Assembly: GCA_963697995.1 (NCBI GenBank)
Contig: OY969110.1
Location: 1-64,000 of the forward strand
Reading direction: 5' to 3'
Origin: MFD00082-c5 sp963697995
Lineage (GTDB): Bacteria > Chlamydiota > Chlamydiia > Chlamydiales > JAJFMB01
Length of the DNA stretch: 64,000 nucleotides
Position numbers and translations under genes: made by a program. The notes under the pieces are model-generated. The model was not told the origin of the DNA and searched no databases. It saw only the letters and a list, made by a program, of their open reading frames with translations. Below, one piece after another: positions 35,698-45,639 of this stretch. How positions within the stretch are numbered: the first letter of the stretch is position 1; the number at the start of each line of letters is the position of its first letter.

Positions 35698-38600
35698 ATG
35701 TATTTTATTATTCTCTTATTCTTTTCTCTACCTCTTTTCGCCCTAGAACAAGAAAGATTAATCGAAGGAGTTATCGATCCCCTCACAGGAGCTCCCCTAA
35801 TTTCAGAAACGGACCTTATAGCGAAAGGAGCCGAGTCTCTTACCCTCACAAGAACCCTTATACCTCACGAAGTTCCCTCACCACTTCACCAAAAAAAGAA
35901 ACACGTCGAAGAGTGGAACACTTACTTTCTCTACAAACACTTAAGCAAACACTACAAAGGATGGGAAAATTTCCCAAATGGTCTTCCTCCCGAGCGGACG
36001 GTGCTCCCAAATGGGCGTGTCATTAGAGCATTCTATGAAAACAGCGAACTTGTAAGACTTGAAGCGAGAAGTCCAAATGAGGAAATCACCTACTCAAGTA
36101 TCTCATTTTCTCACCGCAAAGGGGAAAAAACCTTTACGACCTCTTCCTCACAAACAGCCATCTACAAATACGAAATCCTACCCGTTAATCTAAAATTTTC
36201 AAGTCAAGAGGAAGGACCAGATGAGCTTGAGCTCACTTCCCATTTCCCCCCTCGCCTTGTCTTAGTTACATCCCCTTTTTTTAAAGAGGAGACGATTGAA
36301 TACACAAAAGAGTTTTATCCAAAAAAAATCGTATCGAAAAACAAACACTTCCACTTTCAATACAAAAAAGGAAAAGTGCACAAGCTTTTTGTCCCGACAG
36401 GTCACAAACGATTTGAGCTTCTTTGCGAAATCGATTACGAAGCTCCGATAAAAGGTTCTAAAGAAGGAAAAACTTTAGTCAAGTACACAAACGGAAAAAC
36501 CAAACTATTCACCTTTTCAAAAGAGCTTCTTCCTAAAGAGGTTAAGGAAGAAAATGAGTCGGTTGAGTATGAGTATTTGCCCAAAACAAACCTCCCCACT
36601 GTCAAACGGTTCTATAAAGAGGGAGCTCTTGTAAAAGAGGAGCGGCTCAAATACGACAAATACCACAACCTTATCGAAGAGATCACATGGGTTGGCTCTT
36701 ATCAGGAAAAAAAAATCACTTACCACTTAAGGGAATCCCCCCCTTTCATTCATATGCCCGAAATGATCGAAACCAAAATGGGAAATCGCACCACAAGAAA
36801 ATATCTCACTTATGACGTTTGGGGAAATATTTGCCACGAAGAGCTCTTTTTAGAAGATGGCACCAGGGTTTTAGATCTTAAAAAGACCTACAATGAAAGA
36901 GGGGATTTACTTCAGGAAATTGACACTTTTGGAAGAGAAACCGTGTACATGTACGACTTACGCGGCAACGAGATCTTTAGAAAAACAGTCGAGGGAAACA
37001 TCTTCACAAAAGCTTACGATCCGATGGGACGGATTGTCGAAGAAGCCTTTTTAGGATTTGACGGGTTAAAAAAACACACCTTCTTTAAGTACGATCTCTT
37101 TGGTCACCTCATTGAAAAAAGCGATCATTTGGGAAGAGTGACCAAATTCACCTACGACCCTCTTACAGACAAACTTCTTCAAATAGAACACCCCCCTCTT
37201 TTCGATGGTTCTTTAGCCATCGAAGATCTAAACGAAAACGAGGAGGAGGAAACCACTCCATTTAAAGAAGCTCTCAAGTTTCAAACTGTCGACTCTTTAC
37301 ACAGGCCAACCGTTATTCACCCCCCACTCTCTTTTCCTACCATTACGACTTACGAAGAGTACCCTATCCGGTTAAAAAAGACCCTTTTCCCCAATGGCAC
37401 TAAAAAAGTTGAAACCCTCGATCTTTACGACCGAACTGTTAAAGAAGAAATCTTTAATGAGGATGAGGAGCTTATCTTTTGTAAAGAGTTCCTCTTTACT
37501 CCCTTTCAAAAAATAGCCTCAAAGATCACTTCTATCTTCGAAGGAACCACTCTTTTACGAAAAGAAACAACAAGTTATAAGTATCTAAACAAAAGAGTGG
37601 TAGAAATCAACAACAAGGGAAAAACCACCCACTTCACCTATACAGAGAAAGGCCTGTTAAAAAGTAAAACTTTTCCAAATGGGGTCGCTCTTGAATACGA
37701 TTACAATGATGGTGGACTTCTAAAAGAGATCAAAGCCACTGACCACTCAGTGCACTACAGATACAACTACAATGAACAAAATAGACTTACGCAAGCCATC
37801 GACTGCAAGACAGGTTTGACTCTTAATCGAGAATTAAGCCAAGAGGGATATATTTTAAAGGAAATTTTTCCCAACCAATTGCCCATTTCAAAAACCTACG
37901 ATGAAAAAGGGCAAAAAAAAGCGATCACCCTTCCCGATGGAAGCGTTATCCAATATGACAACAAGGTTTTAAGCCGCATTTCAGAGAAAGGGGAACTTTT
38001 TTACCAACACACTTGTCAAGAGGATGTCGAGACTTTAATTTATAATTTAGGAGAAGTGAAAAAAACGTTCGACAAGCTCGGGCGTATCACAAATCAGGCA
38101 AGTCCTTACTTTCAGGAGGAGCTCCACTACGACTATGGCAATCAGCTGCTTCTTCTCAAAGAAAAAGAGAGGGTTGTTCAATTCCGCTACGACCCCCTCG
38201 GGTATTTAACCGATGAAAATCACAAATCCTCAAAGTTTGACTCCAATGGAAACAGAATCAACTATTTAAATCATTCCATTCTTTTAAATGAGTTTAATAG
38301 ACCGATAAAATTGGCAGATATAGAGTGTCAATACGACCTCAACGATCGCCTTATTTTTAAGAAAACGAAAGGAAAAACCTTTTACTACCAGTACGATGCG
38401 CTAGATCGACTTATACGAGTCGATGGGGAAAATAAAACAATCCTTTTCACCTACGACCCTTTAGGACGTCTTATGTCAAGGGAAGTGTTGGGAGGAAAAA
38501 AAGAGCTTTTTCTCTTTGACGACTTCGAAGAGATCGGTCTTTGGGAAGGGATGACACCCAAAGTCCTTAAAATCTTAAATCAAAACAAGATAAGCGCCAT

Positions 38601-38850
38601 TGAAATCGATGGCGTCCCCTTTTCTCCTTTAATCGATTTTCAAGGAAACGTGCGAGGGTTAATCGATCCTAAAACACACGAAATCACAAAACGTGCTGAT
38701 TTTTCACAATTTGGGGAACCAAGCAAAAACTTTTCTCTTCCTTACGGGTTTAAAGGAGCAAGGTTTGACTTTGATTGTGGATTTTACCATCTAAAAGAGG
38801 GGCTTTTCGATCCGCACCTTGCGCTATTTATCGAAAAAAATCTAAGGTGA
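35698..38850 (+). CDS. Secreted RHS/YD-repeat protein without a C-terminal toxin domain
   Basis: 1050 residues with a signal peptide (MYFIILLFFSLPLFA). From about residue 350 the sequence is a series of YD/RHS repeats (YDLRGNEIFRKTVEG, YDPMGRIVEEA, YDPLGYLTDENHKSS, YDALDRLIRVDGEN, YDPLGRLMSRE). The end, YGFKGARFDFDCGFYHLKEGLFDPHLALFIEK, is the RHS core boundary (normally GLYYxRxRYYDPxxGRF), and the gene stops right there, so no variable toxin tip follows. It would form a secreted beta-cocoon shell. The GC and codon use resemble the neighbours. It lies 43 bases after the flavoprotein gene and 18 bases before the bicupin. Confidence 0.9.
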   Translation: MYFIILLFFSLPLFALEQERLIEGVIDPLTGAPLISETDLIAKGAESLTLTRTLIPHEVPSPLHQKKKHVEEWNTYFLYKHLSKHYKGWENFPNGLPPERTVLPNGRVIRAFYENSELVRLEARSPNEEITYSSISFSHRKGEKTFTTSSSQTAIYKYEILPVNLKFSSQEEGPDELELTSHFPPRLVLVTSPFFKEETIEYTKEFYPKKIVSKNKHFHFQYKKGKVHKLFVPTGHKRFELLCEIDYEAPIKGSKEGKTLVKYTNGKTKLFTFSKELLPKEVKEENESVEYEYLPKTNLPTVKRFYKEGALVKEERLKYDKYHNLIEEITWVGSYQEKKITYHLRESPPFIHMPEMIETKMGNRTTRKYLTYDVWGNICHEELFLEDGTRVLDLKKTYNERGDLLQEIDTFGRETVYMYDLRGNEIFRKTVEGNIFTKAYDPMGRIVEEAFLGFDGLKKHTFFKYDLFGHLIEKSDHLGRVTKFTYDPLTDKLLQIEHPPLFDGSLAIEDLNENEEEETTPFKEALKFQTVDSLHRPTVIHPPLSFPTITTYEEYPIRLKKTLFPNGTKKVETLDLYDRTVKEEIFNEDEELIFCKEFLFTPFQKIASKITSIFEGTTLLRKETTSYKYLNKRVVEINNKGKTTHFTYTEKGLLKSKTFPNGVALEYDYNDGGLLKEIKATDHSVHYRYNYNEQNRLTQAIDCKTGLTLNRELSQEGYILKEIFPNQLPISKTYDEKGQKKAITLPDGSVIQYDNKVLSRISEKGELFYQHTCQEDVETLIYNLGEVKKTFDKLGRITNQASPYFQEELHYDYGNQLLLLKEKERVVQFRYDPLGYLTDENHKSSKFDSNGNRINYLNHSILLNEFNRPIKLADIECQYDLNDRLIFKKTKGKTFYYQYDALDRLIRVDGENKTILFTYDPLGRLMSREVLGGKKELFLFDDFEEIGLWEGMTPKVLKILNQNKISAIEIDGVPFSPLIDFQGNVRGLIDPKTHEITKRADFSQFGEPSKNFSLPYGFKGARFDFDCGFYHLKEGLFDPHLALFIEKNLR

Positions 38851-38868
38851 AAAAAAAGGAGAGTGGCC

Positions 38869-39900
38869 ATGGATGTATCCCCTGTTTTTCATTTAAGTTC
38901 ACAACCCCCTCAGGATAAATCGGAAGCTGGAGTAAGGATTAAAGCCAATAGTAAAAACTTTCCTGCATTAAAAGGAATGAGCCTCTATAAAGTGACCCTT
39001 GAACCAAAGGGAGTTAGAGAGCCCCATTGGCACCCAAATGCCGACGAACTTGGGGTTTGTCTAGAAGGCGAGGTTTTGGTCACTTTTTACAGCACTTCCG
39101 ATCTTAAAGAAACCTTCTTAGTGAAAAGTGGCGATGTTTTTCTTATTCCCTCAGGAGCCCTCCACTACATTGCAAATTTAGGAAACACAAAAGCTGAGCT
39201 TATTTTACAATTTTCAAACGAAAACCCCGAAGAGTTTGCTCTGACAACAACAGTGAATGCTTTTACAAATGCCGTACTCGGAAACACTTTTCATGTTCAA
39301 GAGACCGTTTTTGAAACTTTAAAACGCCCTTTCAAAGAGTCTTTCGCTCGTCTGATAAACAAAATCGAAGCGATTCCTGAGGATGCTCGTTATTCAAATC
39401 CTTACCGGTTTAGCCTTGAAGCCTCTAACCCTATCTTACAAGCGACGGGAGGATCTGCTAAAATGGCCAGACAAAACACTTGGCCCATTTTAAAAAGACA
39501 AGCTCTTTACTCCCTCATGTTAACCAAAGAGGGAATGAGAGAGCCTCATTGGCATCCTGAAACAGGGGAAATGGGTTATGTTCACACAGGAATTGGACGG
39601 ATGACTCTGTTACACCCAAGTGGCGCCATTGACACTTATGAACTTAAACCCGGCGATCTTTACTATATTCCAAAAGCATACCCCCATCACATCGAAACCC
39701 TCAGCGACACCCCCCTTAACTTTTTGATTTTTTTCGACCAAGCGATGCCAAAAGATGTGGGATTTACAGGAAGCATAAGAGCCTTTTCAAACGAAGTTTT
39801 AGGAGCCTTCTTTAATACAGATCCTTCTTTCTTTAATAAACTCGATAAGTATTATGCCGACCTTTTTATTGTCGATAAAATTAATGCTCAAGACAATTAA
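38869..39900 (+). CDS. Bicupin, oxalate decarboxylase-like
   Basis: 343 residues with two germin-type cupin domains. The first carries EPHWHPNADELG and later ALHYI; the second EPHWHPETGEMGY and YPHHIETL, so both three-His-one-Glu metal sites are complete. This layout matches oxalate decarboxylase/oxidase-type bicupins, which use Mn. There is no signal peptide. The ATG at 38869 has AAGGAG seven bases upstream and is preferred to the GTG six bases earlier. Catalytic loop residues of OxdC cannot be assigned by eye, so an oxalate-acting role is likely but not proven. The 3' end overlaps the convergent flavoprotein gene by 20 bases. Confidence 0.85.
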   Translation: MDVSPVFHLSSQPPQDKSEAGVRIKANSKNFPALKGMSLYKVTLEPKGVREPHWHPNADELGVCLEGEVLVTFYSTSDLKETFLVKSGDVFLIPSGALHYIANLGNTKAELILQFSNENPEEFALTTTVNAFTNAVLGNTFHVQETVFETLKRPFKESFARLINKIEAIPEDARYSNPYRFSLEASNPILQATGGSAKMARQNTWPILKRQALYSLMLTKEGMREPHWHPETGEMGYVHTGIGRMTLLHPSGAIDTYELKPGDLYYIPKAYPHHIETLSDTPLNFLIFFDQAMPKDVGFTGSIRAFSNEVLGAFFNTDPSFFNKLDKYYADLFIVDKINAQDN

Positions 39901-41533
39901 CTGCAAAATCGATCGCCTCTTCGGTTTTAGGAGCTTTTGTAGGATCGTAATATTTATCGTGAGAAAGCTTCATATAAAGCTCTTGTCCCGTGTAAATTGT
40001 TCCAAAGACTCCTGGATAACCAGAGCTTGCATTACAAAAATAAAAATTTTCAAAGGGAGAATCAGCTTTCAGACGGTTCAATCCCAAATTTTCTGGCGTC
40101 ATATTCGAGCCGTAGCAGTTGCCAAAAGGGGCAAGACAAAAGCTTTCGTTAGTCAAAGGGGATCCCACCACTTTTAGGGCAATATGCTCTCTTAAATTCG
40201 GGATATACCTCTTCTCTACAATATCAATGAGGTGATTTGCCAGCTGCCTTTTTTCCTTTTGATAGAAAACCTCCCCTTTTTCCCTTAAATTTTTAAAGTG
40301 ATCATAATTGGCGCTTGTCACAATCTCTAAAATCTGACACCCGGCAGGAGCCACTCCTGGGTAATTGGAATGAAGGGTTGGAGTCGACAAGAAAATGAGA
40401 GGATTTTCGTAATCGCTATTCATCATATCTTTCCACATCTTATTCGTATCCCACTGCCCAATGTGCCAAATATTGAAATTGCCAAACCCAAAATCTCTTA
40501 AATTAAGATCTTTTAACCCAAGATAGATATTAAAAGATGAGGGGGAGTATTCATATGAAACCGATTCTTTTATAGGAGCAAAAAACTCCTCTCCAATCAT
40601 TTGAACCGCTTTCTTTGGGTCCATATTGCAAATCACATTCTTTGCAAAAAATGTTTTCCCGTTAGCAGTTCTAACCCCTTTTATCGTTTTTCCCTCTCTT
40701 ATAAACTCATTGACCTCTGTTTCATAAAAAATATGACACTCTTTATGACTTTCAATAAAGTGAGCCAAAGTTTCAATGAAGTGCTTAAAATGTTTGTAAG
40801 GATAGTAAGCCCCTTCATTGTACCCATTTAAGAGACCGATGTACCCAAAAAGAGATAATTCATTAGGAGGACACATAAAATCGCCAGAATTTCCAGCAAG
40901 AATGCTCTGAGCCTCTTTTCCTACGCGGCACTCATCAAAAAGATCCTGCACCGTTTTATTCCGGTATTTAAAAAGAGTTAAAAAACGAAACCCTTTGGTC
41001 AAATAATCCCACCAGGTGGGCCCCTCAGCGGGAAAACGAGCCATCTCCTGAGAGATTTTTTCGACGACTTTGATGAATTTTTTTACAGCTGCTCCCTCTC
41101 CTGGATAACTTTTCTCGATGTTTTCGACAAGCTTATCAAACCCATAAGGAATCCCCACCTTTTTCCCATCGGGAAGACTCATCACATCGTAGCTTTTAGG
41201 ATCGTAGGAGTTAAAAGTGATCTGTTTCTCAAGACCCAATTTTTTCAAAAACTCAAAAACTCTCTGTCCTGGAGCACATCCCCAAATGTAGTGCACCTGA
41301 GCACAAAAATGAAAATCGTTCATCTCAAAGGTGTGAGCATAACCGCCAGGCACATCGTGAGCTTCAAGAAGGCAAACCTTATTTGAGGCTTTTGCAAATA
41401 AGGAGGCAGCAGTTAGGGCCGCAACTCCTGACCCTACAAATAGGTAATCATAAACCACCTGATCAGAATAATTTTTCTCTTGTTCTTGACGTCTTAAATC
41501 ACTTATAGCACCTGTGCTAAATGGTCGGCTCAT
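39881..41533 (-). CDS. Phytoene desaturase/carotenoid isomerase-like flavoprotein
   Basis: 550 residues. The FAD-binding opening is YDYLFVGSGVAALTAASLFA, with LLEAHDVPGGYAHTF following, and the C-terminal block FYFCNASSGYPGVFGTIYTGQELYMKL is the family's second FAD contact. The family includes CrtI, CrtISO and retinol saturase (RetSat), acting on polyene or lipid substrates. No phytoene synthase gene lies nearby, so carotenoid chemistry is not established. It runs convergent with the bicupin and lies just after ftsW, to which it may be an operon neighbour (gap 10 bases). Confidence 0.85.
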   Translation of the reverse strand: MSRPFSTGAISDLRRQEQEKNYSDQVVYDYLFVGSGVAALTAASLFAKASNKVCLLEAHDVPGGYAHTFEMNDFHFCAQVHYIWGCAPGQRVFEFLKKLGLEKQITFNSYDPKSYDVMSLPDGKKVGIPYGFDKLVENIEKSYPGEGAAVKKFIKVVEKISQEMARFPAEGPTWWDYLTKGFRFLTLFKYRNKTVQDLFDECRVGKEAQSILAGNSGDFMCPPNELSLFGYIGLLNGYNEGAYYPYKHFKHFIETLAHFIESHKECHIFYETEVNEFIREGKTIKGVRTANGKTFFAKNVICNMDPKKAVQMIGEEFFAPIKESVSYEYSPSSFNIYLGLKDLNLRDFGFGNFNIWHIGQWDTNKMWKDMMNSDYENPLIFLSTPTLHSNYPGVAPAGCQILEIVTSANYDHFKNLREKGEVFYQKEKRQLANHLIDIVEKRYIPNLREHIALKVVGSPLTNESFCLAPFGNCYGSNMTPENLGLNRLKADSPFENFYFCNASSGYPGVFGTIYTGQELYMKLSHDKYYDPTKAPKTEEAIDFAVNCLEH

Positions 41534-41543
41534 ATTTCAATCC

Positions 41544-42647
41544 TTATCTAAAAACAAATGAAGACTTTCTCCGAAGACCCAATAGTACCCCCAAACCGCT
41601 CAAATTAGCAATCAAAGAACTGCCCCCTTGGCTAAAAAAGGGTAAATTTAATCCTGTGCTTGGAAGTAAACCTGAAACCACCCCTAAATTTAAAAATGCT
41701 TGAAATGCAATTAAAAAAGTGATGATTGAAGCATAATAAAAAGCTGATAGCGACTCTGTATGAATGGCAATTAAAAATCCAAAATAACTTAAAAAACTGT
41801 AAAGAAGAATCAACACAAAAATTCCCAAAAAGCCAAACTCTTCGGCGAAAATAGCGCCGATATAGTCGTTTTGTGCCTCTGGTAAATAACTTAATTTTTG
41901 CAAACTATTGCCTGGTCCCTTGCCAAAAAGATGCCCACTTCCAGCAGCTATTTTAGCTTGATGGGGTTGATGCCCTTTCCCTTTTAAATCAAGTTCAGGG
42001 TGTCTATAAACAGAAATTCTACCCCTAACATAAGGCAGTTGCATCGCAAGGGTCCCTCCTAAAAGGGTGGCGATAAGAAGAGGGAGCGCAAAAAATTTTA
42101 AAGGGATCCCACTTAAGAAAAAAAGAGTGACAAGACAAATCACCATCACAATCGCCGTTCCATTGTTAGGCTCGATCAAGACAAGAAAAATGGGAAGAGC
42201 TAAAAGAGAGACGCCCTTCAAAAAAGTTTTTAAATCGTGAAAATCGTACTCTTTTAAAAGACGACAAGCAAATAAGGGAACGATGTATTTGGCAAACTCA
42301 GAGGGTTGCAATGAAATTCCAGCGATATAAAGCCACCTTCTAGATCCATTCACCACACGACCAACTCCTGGAATTAAGGTGAGAAATAAAAAAAAAGTAA
42401 TGAAAGCAAAGAGATAAGGGCTCCATTGAAGGAGCCTCTCAAAGGACACTCGGGATAAAAAGTAAGCCAAAACAAGACCTGCAAATCCAAAAGACGCTTG
42501 TTTTAACAAAGCGACATAGACACTTTTATCGAGATCGTAATCTAAGACTTCGGCACTTGTCGTACTAAAAATCATCAGTAGTCCAATCGAAAAGATAAGA
42601 GCTACTAAAAAAAAGACAAAACCCGTGACGAACCGGTTAGTGAACAC
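41544..42647 (-). CDS. ftsW: FtsW/RodA-family peptidoglycan glycosyltransferase
   Basis: 367 residues and about ten hydrophobic helices. SEDS family motifs are visible: NGSRRWLYIAGISLQPSEFAK, EPNNGTAIV, and near the C-terminus GLLPSTGLNLPFFSQGGSS. It polymerises lipid II with a class B PBP; in chlamydiae this serves the septal peptidoglycan ring. The start is GTG at 42647, overlapping the LysM gene by 11 bases; no closer ATG is present. Context with murF, mraY, murD and the LysM gene favours FtsW over RodA. Confidence 0.92.
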   Translation of the reverse strand: MFTNRFVTGFVFFLVALIFSIGLLMIFSTTSAEVLDYDLDKSVYVALLKQASFGFAGLVLAYFLSRVSFERLLQWSPYLFAFITFFLFLTLIPGVGRVVNGSRRWLYIAGISLQPSEFAKYIVPLFACRLLKEYDFHDLKTFLKGVSLLALPIFLVLIEPNNGTAIVMVICLVTLFFLSGIPLKFFALPLLIATLLGGTLAMQLPYVRGRISVYRHPELDLKGKGHQPHQAKIAAGSGHLFGKGPGNSLQKLSYLPEAQNDYIGAIFAEEFGFLGIFVLILLYSFLSYFGFLIAIHTESLSAFYYASIITFLIAFQAFLNLGVVSGLLPSTGLNLPFFSQGGSSLIANLSGLGVLLGLRRKSSFVFR

Positions 42648-43224
42648 GGATTTGATCGCCTACTTTTAAGTTTCTAGCTTTCATCTCATCTAAGTGGTTT
42701 AAGTCGAGAAGCTCTTCAAAACCCACATGAAATTGTTTAGCTATCTTCCAAGGGTTATCCCCTTCTTGAACGACATAGAATTCTTTATTTCCTTCAGAAA
42801 CTACGGAAGCTTTTGCTGTTACTTCTTGAGTCGGCACCTTAAGCACCTGTCCCACATCGATTCTTTCGCTCTTTAAATTATTGAGCTTTTTTAAAGAAGT
42901 GACACTCGTCTTATGAGATTTTGCAATCCTTTCCAAAACATCTCCCCTCTTTACTGTGATCTCAATAAAACCTTGAGAGGGCTTTGAGGGTTCAAAAGAT
43001 TCCACTTCCTGAGGAAGAGCGGCATTCTCTACAAGAAGATGATCGATCTCATCCTTTGGAAGGATCACGATGTCCTCATGCACGGGATGAGGGGCAACAA
43101 CTAATGGGGCTTCCTCCTTAATGGGCATAAAATCGACATCAGGGCTTACAGCGGTCATAAAAAGGATCGCTAAAACAGCTGCATTTACCAAAACTGCCAT
43201 CAAAATTGTATCTCGTCGACTCAT
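42637..43224 (-). CDS. LysM protein of the division cluster (NlpD-like position)
   Basis: 195 residues: one N-terminal membrane anchor (residues 7-27, TILMAVLVNAAVLAILFMTAV), a Pro/Glu-rich linker, and two LysM domains (about 90-135 ITVKRGDVLERIAKSH and 148-195 YVVQEGDNPWKIAKQF). LysM binds the glycan of peptidoglycan. It lies between murD and ftsW, where Chlamydia carries a gene named nlpD, but there is no M23 peptidase domain after the LysM repeats. AGGAGATA precedes the ATG. Confidence 0.87.
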   Translation of the reverse strand: MSRRDTILMAVLVNAAVLAILFMTAVSPDVDFMPIKEEAPLVVAPHPVHEDIVILPKDEIDHLLVENAALPQEVESFEPSKPSQGFIEITVKRGDVLERIAKSHKTSVTSLKKLNNLKSERIDVGQVLKVPTQEVTAKASVVSEGNKEFYVVQEGDNPWKIAKQFHVGFEELLDLNHLDEMKARNLKVGDQIRVH

Positions 43225-43240
43225 CCCCTATCTCCTACAC

Positions 43241-44470
43241 TCATATAAGCCTCATCACTGCCTCTTTAAATCGATGACCTCGATCGGCGTATGAGGAAAA
43301 TTGATCAAAACTTGAACAACCAGGAGAGAGTAAAACCAACTCCCCAGAACTTGCTAATTTTGCACTTAATTCAACAGCTTCTTCTAAACTCACACACCGT
43401 TTTGTGAAGATGCCATCCAATTGCTTTTCAATCTTTTCAGCCGCCTGACCGATCAAAAGAACCCCTTTTACTTTCCCTTCAAAAGGAGCCTTCCAATGGG
43501 AAAAATCGAGTCCTTTATCAACTCCTCCCGCGATTAGCCAAATCGGCTCTTCAAACGATTGAACAGCCCGCAAAGTCGCATCCGTATTTGTTCCCTTACT
43601 GTCATTATAATATGACACTTCTGCAATTTTTCTGACAAACTCTATTCGATGTTCTTGCCTCTTATACCTCTTTAATACAGAAATAGCCCTATCAAATGGG
43701 ATTCCAAGCTGCTTTAACATCCAAAGAGTAGCCAGTAAATTCTCTAAATGATGTCCGCGAGTCTCACCAAAGAACGAAAGAGGAAGCCAATCTTCCCCTA
43801 TTTGGCACCCCTCCCTTTCGACCTTAAACTGGTAAACCCCTTCCTTGGCTATATTTCCATTGACGAGAAGTTTTCCAAAAGGCTTTAACAGTTTGGCAAT
43901 CTTCCATTTAGCTTCAGCGTATGCCTCAAAACTGCCGTGCCAGTCGATGTGATCTTGAGTGATATTCAAAATGCAGGCAGCATCAAGACTTAAGCGCCTC
44001 ATCGTTTCAAGCTGAAAAGAGCTCAATTCAAGAACAACAATGGCCTCTTTTTCCATTTTTCCCACGTAAGAGATCACGGGAGTGCCCCCATTGCCGAGAA
44101 GATAAACAGGAAAATTTAACTCTTTTAAAGCAAAGGCAATCATCTCACTAACAGTCGTCTTCCCATTGGTCCCAGTGACAGCCACACATTTTTGGGGGAT
44201 CATTTCCAAAGCAAACTCTACTTCCCCAACAACATCGATTCCCTTCAAAAAAGCCTCTTTTACAAGAGGGTGGTTCATTGAAATACCGGGAGAGATGATT
44301 AAACGATCAACACCTTTTAAATCCTCTTGAATGATCACATTTTTGTAGTCAGATATTGCCTTTTCCCTCGCCTCTTTCCGATCATCAAAAGCCAAAACGG
44401 TCTTGCCTATTTTACAAAAATACTCAATAACCGCCCTTCCGCTTATCCCTAAACCTAAAACAAAATTCAA
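43241..44470 (-). CDS. murD: UDP-N-acetylmuramoylalanine--D-glutamate ligase
   Basis: Adds D-Glu to UDP-MurNAc-L-Ala in the cytoplasm. Blocks: FVLGLGISGRAV at the N-terminus, ATP loop VAVTGTNGKTT, the ILNITQDHIDWHG region, YNDSKGTNTDATLRAV and LLSPGCSSFDQF. A longer frame extends upstream into mraY, but the sequence before residue 34 does not look like MurD; the TTG at 44470, with AAGAGGTG five bases upstream, gives the expected N-terminus and 409 residues. It starts 11 bases after mraY. Confidence 0.93.
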   Translation of the reverse strand: MNFVLGLGISGRAVIEYFCKIGKTVLAFDDRKEAREKAISDYKNVIIQEDLKGVDRLIISPGISMNHPLVKEAFLKGIDVVGEVEFALEMIPQKCVAVTGTNGKTTVSEMIAFALKELNFPVYLLGNGGTPVISYVGKMEKEAIVVLELSSFQLETMRRLSLDAACILNITQDHIDWHGSFEAYAEAKWKIAKLLKPFGKLLVNGNIAKEGVYQFKVEREGCQIGEDWLPLSFFGETRGHHLENLLATLWMLKQLGIPFDRAISVLKRYKRQEHRIEFVRKIAEVSYYNDSKGTNTDATLRAVQSFEEPIWLIAGGVDKGLDFSHWKAPFEGKVKGVLLIGQAAEKIEKQLDGIFTKRCVSLEEAVELSAKLASSGELVLLSPGCSSFDQFSSYADRGHRFKEAVMRLI

Positions 44471-44481
44471 AATAACACCTC

Positions 44482-45639
44482 TTACTGAAACTTTAAGGAG
44501 AGCAATCCAAAAATGGCAAGCACAAGACTGACAATCCAAAACCTGATCACCACTTTTGTTTCCGCCCACCCCTTATACTCAAAATGATGGTGAAGAGGAG
44601 CACAAAGGAAAATCCTTTTTTTGTCTCTTAATTTATAACTTGTGACTTGCAAAATAACAGAGAGCGCTTCTGCGACAAAAACACCCCCCACAATAGCCAA
44701 CAAAAACTCTCGTTTTAAAAGAACGGCAGCTGTTCCTAGAATACCTCCCAACGAAAGAGAGCCTACATCGCCCATAAACACTTCTGCTGGATGAGCATTA
44801 TACCAAAGAAACCCAAGACACCCTCCGACAAGGGCCGACATATAAACGGCAATCTCCCCACTACCCTCGATATACAAAATATTGAGATACCTTGCTAAAT
44901 CGACATGGTTTGAGACAAAAGCGATTAAAGCAAATGCCGCTGCCACCATAATCAAACAGCCAGAAGCTAGCCCATCGAGCCCATCGGTCAAATTAACAGC
45001 ATTCGAAGCGCCAGTGATCACAAAAATCATAAAAAGGATCGCAAGAGCGGCAGGCAAATAAGCAATGGGGCCTTTAACAAAAGGGACATAAACCCTCGAG
45101 GCGTAATCTGACTGACTTAAAACTTTTTGCGATTTAGCCTCCTCTTTGACAATAGGGGCTGTTTTAATGGGGAAATACATCGAGAGGGCCACTACAAGAG
45201 AGATCAATACTTGAGCGATAAACTTAAAATTACTTCTTAACCCTTTAGAGTTGCGGTATTTCAGTTTTAAATAATCATCGACTCCACCCACAATACCAAA
45301 TCCAAGAGTGACGAAGAGGAGTATCCAGGTAAATCCTTGACTCAAATCAGTCCACAAAATAAGGGACACGATTAAAGAGAAAAGGATTAAAATACCGCCC
45401 ATAGTTGGAGTGTCTTGTTTTTTTTCGTGCAATTTTCCCAAAGGGGGACACTCCTCTTTTCGAATATTTTGTCCCACTTTTAACTGCTGCAATTTTCGAA
45501 TAAAATAGGGTCCGAGTAAAAGGGAAAGCAGAAAAGAGGTCATCAAAGCCAACATCATCCTGGTCGACGTGTAGCTAAAAGCCAATGGGATTTTAAATAA
45601 AAACTCTTTTCTTAAAAATTCAAAGATTAAACTGACCAT
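44482..45639 (-). CDS. mraY: Phospho-N-acetylmuramoyl-pentapeptide transferase
   Basis: Transfers phospho-MurNAc-pentapeptide to undecaprenyl phosphate, forming lipid I in the membrane. About ten hydrophobic helices; motifs LHEKKQDTPTMGGI, NAVNLTDGLDGLA (catalytic Asp cluster) and FMGDVGSLSLGG are present, with HHHFEYKGWAETKVV near the C-terminus. The ATG at 45639 (GGAGA seven bases upstream) is chosen over an earlier start deeper in murF; the protein then has 385 residues and overlaps murF by 20 bases. Confidence 0.95.
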   Translation of the reverse strand: MVSLIFEFLRKEFLFKIPLAFSYTSTRMMLALMTSFLLSLLLGPYFIRKLQQLKVGQNIRKEECPPLGKLHEKKQDTPTMGGILILFSLIVSLILWTDLSQGFTWILLFVTLGFGIVGGVDDYLKLKYRNSKGLRSNFKFIAQVLISLVVALSMYFPIKTAPIVKEEAKSQKVLSQSDYASRVYVPFVKGPIAYLPAALAILFMIFVITGASNAVNLTDGLDGLASGCLIMVAAAFALIAFVSNHVDLARYLNILYIEGSGEIAVYMSALVGGCLGFLWYNAHPAEVFMGDVGSLSLGGILGTAAVLLKREFLLAIVGGVFVAEALSVILQVTSYKLRDKKRIFLCAPLHHHFEYKGWAETKVVIRFWIVSLVLAIFGLLSLKFQ

